Below are positions 7,701-10,529 of a stretch of DNA of 10,529 nt, piece by piece (positions within the stretch are counted from its first letter, which is position 1; every line of letters starts with the position of its first letter). The stretch comes from SYHX01 sp049317645 (GTDB lineage Bacteria > Bacteroidota > Bacteroidia > UBA7662), in NCBI GenBank assembly GCA_049317645.1, contig JBMOHV010000057.1, positions 1-10,529 on the forward strand, given 5' to 3'. The notes under the pieces are model-generated. The model had not been told where the DNA came from, ran no database searches, and saw only the letters and a program-made list of their open reading frames with translations. Made by a program: the position numbers and the translations under genes.

Positions 7701-10470
7701 AACATCCGGATCCAACGGAATTGGATTCAACGTGACTGCCCAAGCAACATTGGTCGCTTGGAGAAATGCATCGGGTGGCCTGTTTGATATGAATTCAAGC
7801 GATGCCGATCCAATGTTTGCATCCACGACCACCTTACCCTTGGTGCCAACCAACTGGCCTTTGAACAATATCGGAGAAAACCTCGGGAACTTGGTTCCAT
7901 TGGATTTTGGCGGTCAGGTCAGGTCTTTGACTCCTGATCCAGGTGCTTACGAATTCACGGTGAACGGTTGTTTTGGTATTCTAAATTTAAGATCGGACAA
8001 TATTCAGGCTTACAGCGCCCGCGTGCTTTGGGCATCGGCAGCGTCCCAATGGGACATTGAATACGGACTGGCCGGTTTTGCGCAGGGCAGCGGTACCAGC
8101 CTCACCCTAACGCAATCCAACGCCGTTCTTAGCGGCCTGCTCCCCAACACAGCTTACCAGATTTATGTTCGCGAGGCCGGTTGCAGCAGTGGTCCCGGTA
8201 CTTGGTCGACCATCGGATTTACCACCAAAAGGGATTTCGATCTCTCGGCGGTCGATTTAATTGCCCCGTTCAGTGGCCAATGCACCAACGCCAGCCTACC
8301 CGTACGAATGGTGGTGGCCAATACCGGTCTCTTGCCTATGTCGGGCTATACAGGCAGGGTTAGGGTCAGCGGTCCAACCAATGCCACTATTACCGCCACA
8401 ACAACCAACACCCTCGCCCCGGGCCAGAAAGACACTTTGTTGGTTGGAAACCTCAACCTATTTCCGGGCCGTTTAGCTTCCTTTGAAGTGTCTGTAAGCA
8501 ATCCTTCCGATTTTTTCCGCTTCAACGACACGCTGGATGTGGACAAGGAATTTATCGGTGTTTTCGCAGGTCAGGACACGACCATCACACCGGGGGATAC
8601 CGCAACTTTGAACGCAAGTATTTTTGGATTTGCTTCGAGTTCCGTTTTGCCCGCTGCAACAGGTGCAAACAACGGATCGGGTGGTGTATCGTTCAATGTT
8701 CGCGCACTTCAAACCGCTTACCTTGACACAATCTACACCAATATCTACGGTACCCTGGGGAATCCTTGCACTGTCAGCTTGTGGTATATCCCTTCGGCGA
8801 TCAACGGCAGTCCCAACATTTCGACAACCGGCGGTTGGACCCAGGTTCATTCAGCCTATGCGACCACGGTTGGGAATTCCAGCTTTACCAATGCGTTGGC
8901 CAATACGGCGATACCTCTGCCCGCAGGCTTCAATATTCCTGCAGGCTCAACGTATGGATTTTTCTTGCAGGCAACAGGTGGTAGTACAGCCTACAAAACC
9001 TGGGCATCCGGAGCGGTTGACACGTTTGCGAACAATGCCATCGTGATTTACACAGGCACCAACGTTGGTTACGGCGGAACAGCTCCGTCACCTGTCAACC
9101 ATCCACGGCAATTCTGCGGTGCCGTCTCTGTACGGAATCGAGCAGTTGTGCAATGGACGGAACAAGGCTCTTCGACTGTTCTGGGTACGGGGACAACGCT
9201 TCGGGTTGCCCCTGCCCTTACCACCTCCTATGTGGCCACTTTGGTTGATAGCCTTTGTCCATCAACGGATGCTGTGACCGTTTTCAGCGGTACACTCAAT
9301 GAAATAACGGGCTTGTTCCGCTACAACAATACCTCCCAAACGATCATGACCAACAGCATCGTTCAGCTCAAAGACCCCCAGAATGTGGTTGTCATGACTG
9401 CTCCAACCGATGCAACAGGCGCTTACCATTTGCTGCCGGTCGCTCCTGGATCCTACACGCTCACCGGTACCACCGGCAAGCCATGGGGCGGTGTGAATTC
9501 CGTGGATGCCTTGGGGATTTCCCGCAGCTTTACGGGGGCAGCACCCCTGGCGGGCCTTCGTGTGAAGGCCGCCGATGTCAACGGATCGAACACGGTGAAT
9601 TCGTTGGACGCTCTCACGACATCCCGTCGATTCTCAGGATCCGTAACATCCTTTACGGTTGGCAATTGGGCCATTGAAAACCTCCCTCTCACCTTTAGTT
9701 CCGGAACCATCACAAGGAATCTCCTCGCCATTTGCTACGGGGATGTCAATGGCTCTTACAATCCCAGCACAGCCTTCCGCCAAGAACCCAAATTGGCCCT
9801 GGTTGCTCATGGAACTCAGGCCATGGTACAGAACTCAAGCACCAACCGTTGGGTTTGGTCAGCGGACCGAGACGTAACCCTAGGCGCTCTGGCCGTGGTG
9901 GTGACGATGCCCGAAGGCGTTAAGGTGAAGACCGTGCGCTCAAGGATGAACGACGGCTCCTTTGATTACCATCAAAATGGACGTGAATTGCGCATCTCGT
10001 GGTTCAGCTTGGAGGAAAATCACCGCAAAGCCGGGGAGGCCCTCCTTGAAATGGATTTGCTCGATCTTCCACTTGACGGATTATCAGCCTTGGACTTGGC
10101 GGTAGAGCCCTTGAGTGAAGGCGCATCACCCTTGGCCGAAGTCTACGACCTAACCTCCATTCGGATGCCTTCCTTGAAGCCAAATTTGGACTTTGAATGC
10201 AAGATCTACCCCAATCCCAGCCAAGGAACGGGAAGGATGAGTCTGCGCTTACCTGCCACCGGCAACACCCTCATTCAAATCTGGGATTGCAGCGGTCGTT
10301 TGGTCGCTAAGACCAACCGCTCTTGGTCAACCCCTGGAGCACAAGATTTTGATCTTCCTTTGGAGGGCCTCGCCCAGGGTCTCTACCGTGTTGAAGTGGT
10401 TTTTGTACCTGATGCCCTTGGTGCCAACCAAATCCTTCGAGCGCAGTTACCGCTCCAAATTCAACCTTAA
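1684..10470 (+). CDS. Giant modular T9SS-secreted surface protein (LamG, three Ig plus beta-helix units, FN3, dockerin-like, type A sorting domain)
   Basis: This 2928-residue protein has an intact frame from ATG 1684 to TAA 10468-10470. Approximate domain order: signal peptide 1-27 (cut after SNA); N-terminal beta-rich domain 28-176; LamG 183-386; three tandem Ig/CARDB-like plus beta-helix units 387-961, 962-1524 and 1525-2091; FN3 2095-2182; CARDB-like 2185-2290; an Ig-like domain 2293-2534 interrupted by a beta-sandwich 2317-2484; CnaB-like 2536-2598; dockerin-like repeats 2602-2692; a possibly cohesin-like domain 2700-2835; T9SS type A sorting domain 2836-2928. In this family the sorting domain directs export through the outer membrane and attachment to the cell surface or release. 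The chain is rich in Ser, Thr, Asn and Gly and poor in Cys and Lys, as usual for secreted Bacteroidota adhesins. No catalytic motif is evident; a lyase-like activity of the beta-helices cannot be excluded. It is divergent from the hydrolase operon and monocistronic by context, with a terminator directly after it. Confidence 0.96.
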   Translation: MKNYLRPFILIWVAFGGLLGFSKVSNAQQFYTQTYSQGDIGGPANYTTATPTTCPGILTFNNIPLGMRVDSVRVSYDFFTSMVGFGNPSLQRSYLRCPTRGVDETQLTSPGGAAVGTTNSYARTVSIANGVVTGPLTLELHAGSADPLSFSSCASSTNSITNNTWTVRVYVSSGIPSFVPTNGLTAYYPFNGSPTDATTGNNHLTPYGGISLSSDRTNTPNSAYAFDGVDDYLVDTPTFTMSQSNSFTYSMWIKKDSLVGLSFMHGNSTTNNFVTLIGGSSQVQFGTNQQGSAWIWASAPLTLGAWDHYVCTYDGSTKAMQIFKNGQLAGTATYTYTAAVAVVQPLFVGRGIGGTGTYFKGKIDDIGIWSRTLTNQEIIALYTGGGRDARVQAITAPTSLVQGNNQLTVRIQNSGSDSLVSAQLSYQIGQGTPVTVSHTFSPPLAPTDTLLYTFATPFSPTSGSNTTQMTAWISNTNGMGSDLNPGNDTATASACVGLSGNYTVGSNGDFASISAAITQLTTCGMAGPVTLNLLPGVHSGTSVVPSYNGSIHGLTIQSSTGNRDDALLTNGSTVGHVLFLNNSQNVTIRNLSVRLQYPSTAPSAQISALNIDGGSGITIENCSFVADSLATSTFNRNISVVNSNNLLVQNCTIREGYYGLYHTGATSPNYAQNNRFLNNTFNNQYFYGAYFLRMGGIEFKGNRINSARTGTGSTTSNYALRLDNCKGLDVSGNQIAGTFGAYGIYLSNCQMDTINNRPNRLYNNVLSIDFTNTTAPRALFVALSATDGLDALEVAHNSFEVRSALTSATNAGVVTLSGSTSTTVTNTLAYFGFSNNSVELIRNSGTGTGTAVMYYLGHNVVANTMANNNLYFFLNQLTSSLFKQWVSSTVTNSLNLATWQTNTAKDLNSINADPLYSSSTNLMPISTSPVRNAGLVLPWISTDFNGTPRDATPDIGAFEIVIAASDIAAQTMVSPAQRLLIPSQNYPISFRFLNTGGSPISSAVLGYSIDNGPAVTIPFNTANSVAPGDSALINFSGLGLTAPTSGTVTLRVWTSAPNGGNDGNPSNDTLTTVYCVGLSGTYVVGNVTGAAFPTPDAALAIINSCGIYGPVTLSIAPGTYPGNRTLGLYTGSTHGITITSQSGVASDVVLTNTGNGNTFALNGASNVTFYGITISNPALPATGAVATSCIDMTGGTNITVSNCILKGDPLSTSSLNRAIYISGSNQVNLIGNQISDAYYGIYVSATSPGFSSDYQIAGNQMTNLYYYGIYLNRCQNIQAVANKITGAGTTYYGYYIASSMGIVFRENELYGNMNFYGYYLSNVTGSASMPNQLINNVVSCNFSATTPRAFYFSTSATDGLDYLEMHHNSFEARVNSTSTTANGLLYFLGGSATAPSMSRLIMQNNIFRLVRAGGTFSATGLYYFSGNWLIDSTVSNYNLLHFEGQGTSPMVRVSATNYTLSAWQTTFAEDLNSLNADPLFNGVNNLTPFGLSPARNAGTPSFVTNDIAGNIRDVNPDMGAYEIQLGAADVYVETILNPPAIVQPSTLYPVTARILNASLNPLTSVRLHYQLGNQPEVVQVFPMSLLSGDSLDLTFTQSLTTPASGSLMLTVWSDLPNGISDANPGNDTARALLCQPLAGGTYTVGQSTGNDFSSFANLFEILSCGGVSGPITIQLNADNNSLNEQIIVPAIPGISANQPLILDGMGDTVTAANSQASLAVLGFRNTKHIIARNFVIKTLGTASGVIFANSDSCGLIANTILADTTSTSSTVNGIITSGSLNSTSSASLSKGLLIDSNLIQGGYYGLRLYGDAGTYSVGNTVKNNVFSDFYLYGIYSYYQDGALIRNNDISRPYRRTLSTFYGIYNLYFLRGEISANRIHNGFGSNPLGTSTVYGIYISNSPSPANQPNLIFNNLVHQMNNGTGSIYGLYHTSSSNTHWYHNTLLFDQAASTSGLVYGAYFLGTGNNNHFKNNLVSITRGGTGTKYCVYYIGTSGMISDNNALHMGSTSGSNGIGFNVTAQATLVAWRNASGGLFDMNSSDADPMFASTTTLPLVPTNWPLNNIGENLGNLVPLDFGGQVRSLTPDPGAYEFTVNGCFGILNLRSDNIQAYSARVLWASAASQWDIEYGLAGFAQGSGTSLTLTQSNAVLSGLLPNTAYQIYVREAGCSSGPGTWSTIGFTTKRDFDLSAVDLIAPFSGQCTNASLPVRMVVANTGLLPMSGYTGRVRVSGPTNATITATTTNTLAPGQKDTLLVGNLNLFPGRLASFEVSVSNPSDFFRFNDTLDVDKEFIGVFAGQDTTITPGDTATLNASIFGFASSSVLPAATGANNGSGGVSFNVRALQTAYLDTIYTNIYGTLGNPCTVSLWYIPSAINGSPNISTTGGWTQVHSAYATTVGNSSFTNALANTAIPLPAGFNIPAGSTYGFFLQATGGSTAYKTWASGAVDTFANNAIVIYTGTNVGYGGTAPSPVNHPRQFCGAVSVRNRAVVQWTEQGSSTVLGTGTTLRVAPALTTSYVATLVDSLCPSTDAVTVFSGTLNEITGLFRYNNTSQTIMTNSIVQLKDPQNVVVMTAPTDATGAYHLLPVAPGSYTLTGTTGKPWGGVNSVDALGISRSFTGAAPLAGLRVKAADVNGSNTVNSLDALTTSRRFSGSVTSFTVGNWAIENLPLTFSSGTITRNLLAICYGDVNGSYNPSTAFRQEPKLALVAHGTQAMVQNSSTNRWVWSADRDVTLGALAVVVTMPEGVKVKTVRSRMNDGSFDYHQNGRELRISWFSLEENHRKAGEALLEMDLLDLPLDGLSALDLAVEPLSEGASPLAEVYDLTSIRMPSLKPNLDFECKIYPNPSQGTGRMSLRLPATGNTLIQIWDCSGRLVAKTNRSWSTPGAQDFDLPLEGLAQGLYRVEVVFVPDALGANQILRAQLPLQIQP
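1765..2211 (+). other. N-terminal beta-rich domain of the giant protein (unnamed)
   Basis: Residues 28-176 alternate hydrophobic and polar residues as in a beta-sandwich, for example RVDSVRVSYDFFT (68-80) and NNTWTVRVYVSSG near the end. Three cysteines (54, 97, 153) are present. Phrases such as QRSYLRC, ANGVVTGPLTLELHAG and NNTWTVRVY recall a domain that occurs near the start of other secreted Bacteroidota proteins. I cannot attach a family name or function. Confidence 0.5.
2230..2841 (+). other. LamG/concanavalin A-like lectin-fold domain
   Basis: Residues 183-386 carry the usual LamG landmarks: GLTAYYPFNGSPTDATTGNN at the start, SAYAFDGVDDYL, the strand SFTYSMWIKK, WDHYVCTYDGSTKAMQIFKNG, and the closing KGKIDDIGIWSRTLTNQEI followed by ALY. 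LamG domains in this phylum are typically ligand- or glycan-binding jelly rolls, so a binding role is likely; the ligand is unknown. Confidence 0.88.
2842..4566 (+). repeat. Tandem unit 1 of 3: Ig/CARDB-like domain plus parallel beta-helix
   Basis: Residues 387-961. The Ig/CARDB-like half (387-495) contains LTVRIQNSGSDSL and ends in LNPGNDTATASAC. The beta-helix half opens with GLSGNYTVG (497-505) and TTCGMAGPVTLNLLPG, runs through short Asn-rich rungs (NVTIRNLSV, GITIENCSF, LLVQNCTI) and closes with INADPLY, SPVRNAG and PDIGAFE (E959). The block SATDGLDALEVAHNSFEVR (784-802) recurs closely in unit 2. Beta-helices of this type occur in pectin-lyase-fold proteins, but no catalytic residues can be picked out here. 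Confidence 0.85.
4567..6255 (+). repeat. Tandem unit 2 of 3: Ig/CARDB-like domain plus parallel beta-helix
   Basis: Residues 962-1524. The Ig/CARDB-like half contains YPISFRFLNTGGSPISSAVL and ends in GNPSNDTLTTVYC (C1075). The helix half opens with GLSGTYVVG (to G1085) and NSCGIYGPVTLSIAPGTY, and closes with LNADPLF, SPARNAG and PDMGAYE (E1522). The block SATDGLDYLEMHHNSFEAR (1355-1373) aligns with unit 1 at an offset of 571 residues. YGIY-like motifs recur at 1239-1242, 1267-1270, 1292-1295 and 1316-1319, marking successive rungs. Confidence 0.85.
6256..7956 (+). repeat. Tandem unit 3 of 3: Ig/CARDB-like domain plus parallel beta-helix, the most diverged copy
   Basis: Residues 1525-2091. 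The Ig/CARDB-like half contains YPVTARILNASLNPLTSVRL and ends in DANPGNDTARALLC (C1634). The helix half opens with LAGGTYTVG (to G1645) and LSCGGVSGPITIQL, and closes with DADPMF and PDPGAYE (E2090). It lacks the SATDGLD block; HWYHNTLLFD (1937-1946) sits at the equivalent place. It has the longest YG-x-Y ladder of the three units. Confidence 0.82.
7966..8229 (+). other. Fibronectin type III-like domain
   Basis: Residues 2095-2182 show the FN3 pattern common in Bacteroidota surface proteins: ARVLWASAASQWDIEYGLAG, then VLSGLLPNTAYQIYVREAGC, then WSTIGFTT. C2096 and C2167 may pair. It lies between the last beta-helix and further Ig-like domains and probably acts as a spacer or binding module. 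Confidence 0.8.
8236..9285 (+). other. CARDB-like domain followed by an Ig-like domain with an apparent nested beta-sandwich
   Basis: Residues 2185-2290 (LPVRMVVANTGLLPMSGY to FRFNDTLDV) form a fourth CARDB-like domain. Residues 2293-2316 (AGQDTTITPGDTATLNAS) look like the first strands of a typical Bacteroidota Ig-like domain. Residues 2487-2534 (AVVQWTEQGSSTVLGTG, LTTSYVATLVDSLCPSTDAV) look like its last strands. Between them, 2317-2484 is a separate beta-rich segment with VSLWYIPSAINGS, GGWTQVHSAYATTVG, FNIPAGSTYGFFLQATGG and PRQFCGAVSV. The fold assignments are by pattern only. Confidence 0.6.
9286..9768 (+). other. CnaB/carboxypeptidase-regulatory-like segment and degenerate dockerin-like repeats
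   Basis: Residues 2536-2598 (ITGLFRYNNTSQTIMTNSIV, TDATGAYHLLPVAPGSYTLT) resemble a CnaB-like beta-sandwich. Then come GGVNSVDALGISRSFTG (2602-2618) and ADVNGSNTVNSLDALTTSRR (2630-2649), a tandem pair like dockerin type I or EF-hand-like repeats, and a third DVNG at 2687-2690. In the second repeat D2631, N2633 and D2642 fit Ca-ligand positions 1, 3 and 12, but position 5 is Ser2635. The first repeat keeps D2608 at position 12 but lacks the D-x-N start. Calcium binding is therefore uncertain. Confidence 0.6.
9781..10188 (+). other. Possible cohesin-like beta-sandwich before the sorting domain
   Basis: Residues 2700-2835 contain TLGALAVVVTMPEGVKVKTV, GSFDYHQNGRELRISWFSLE and AGEALLEMDLLDLP. 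This order (strand with LGA, a strand before ngr-x-l-r-IsW, then aGe-x-Ll-x-m-x-l) resembles cohesin-type domains that often sit between dockerin-like repeats and T9SS signals in Bacteroidota. The similarity is weak by eye and could be another Ig-like fold. Confidence 0.4.
10189..10467 (+). other. T9SS type A C-terminal sorting domain
   Basis: Residues 2836-2928 contain the hallmark KIYPNPSQGTG (2840-2850), the strand LIQIWDCSGRLV and the late motif LPLEGLAQGLYRVEVV. After this, the usual short KL-V ending is replaced by a longer, less typical end (ANQILRAQLPLQIQP). This domain normally targets Sec-exported proteins to the type IX translocon, where it is removed and the protein is anchored or released. 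Confidence 0.88.
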
Positions 10471-10474
10471 TTCA

Positions 10475-10507
10475 AATGGGAGGGGGTTGCCCCCTCCCAT
10501 TCCTTTT
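10475..10507 (+). terminator. Rho-independent terminator after the giant gene
   Basis: AATGGGAGGGGG (10475-10486) and CCCCCTCCCATT (10490-10501) form a perfect 12-bp stem with the 3-base loop TTG. It is followed by CCTTTT (10502-10507), a short T tail. It starts 4 bases after the TAA stop at 10468-10470, so it very likely ends the giant gene's transcript. The weak T tail is the only atypical point. Confidence 0.85.
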
Positions 10508-10529
10508 CATGGTGGATTTTTGGATTAAA

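Noticed and set aside
2842..7956. Possible pectate lyase or other polysaccharide lyase activity of the beta-helices
   Set aside because: The fold is shared with lyases, but I see no conserved catalytic Asp/Arg/Lys cluster repeated between units, so no enzyme function is assigned.
10509..10529. ATG at 10509 with seven open codons as the start of another gene
   Set aside because: Too short to judge and no ribosome-binding or promoter signal can be shown.
1..10529. tRNA or rRNA genes, CRISPR arrays, insertion sequences, attachment sites
   Set aside because: No cloverleaf-like sequence, regularly spaced short DNA repeats, transposase frame or terminal inverted repeats were found; the only repeats are the diverged protein-level units in the giant gene.

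Overview
The window looks like a piece of a Bacteroidota chromosome (or a metagenomic contig from that phylum). The main reason is the very large plus-strand gene. Its product starts with a Sec signal peptide, is built from LamG, Ig-like, parallel beta-helix, FN3 and dockerin-like modules, and ends in what reads as a type IX secretion system (T9SS) type A sorting domain with the motif KIYPNP. Start codons lack a well-placed Shine-Dalgarno sequence, which is usual in this phylum. The base composition looks near balanced, which is high for the phylum. I cannot name a genus.

Layout. Positions 1-440 (minus strand) hold the N-terminal 146 codons of a secreted GH13 alpha-amylase-family hydrolase that runs off the left edge. 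Positions 437-1618 (minus strand) hold a secreted esterase of the PHB depolymerase/feruloyl esterase (LpqC/CE1-like) type. The esterase is upstream of the GH13 gene and overlaps it by four bases (ATGA), so the two are probably one translationally coupled operon. A 65-bp spacer (1619-1683) separates this operon from the divergent giant gene at 1684-10470 (plus strand, 2928 codons). A strong rho-independent terminator-like hairpin follows at 10475-10507. The last 22 bases hold nothing I can assign.

The giant protein is the most notable object. After the signal peptide come an N-terminal beta-rich domain and a LamG domain, then three tandem units of about 570 residues. Each unit is an Ig/CARDB-like domain, a parallel beta-helix and a closing PD-x-GA-[YF]-E motif. 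Next come an FN3 domain, another CARDB-like domain, an Ig-like domain that appears split by a nested beta-sandwich, a CnaB-like and dockerin-like segment, a possibly cohesin-like domain and the sorting domain. It is most simply read as a cell-surface adhesin or carbohydrate-binding protein; no catalytic function can be assigned.

How the genes work together is inference. The divergent operon encodes two exported hydrolases, for an ester and for an alpha-glucan, next to a surface protein with possible glycan-binding modules. No SusC/SusD pair, regulator, mobile element, RNA gene or CRISPR array is visible. I do not see firm evidence for a new multi-gene system; the novelty lies in the architecture of the giant protein and in the unassigned C-terminal tail of the esterase.
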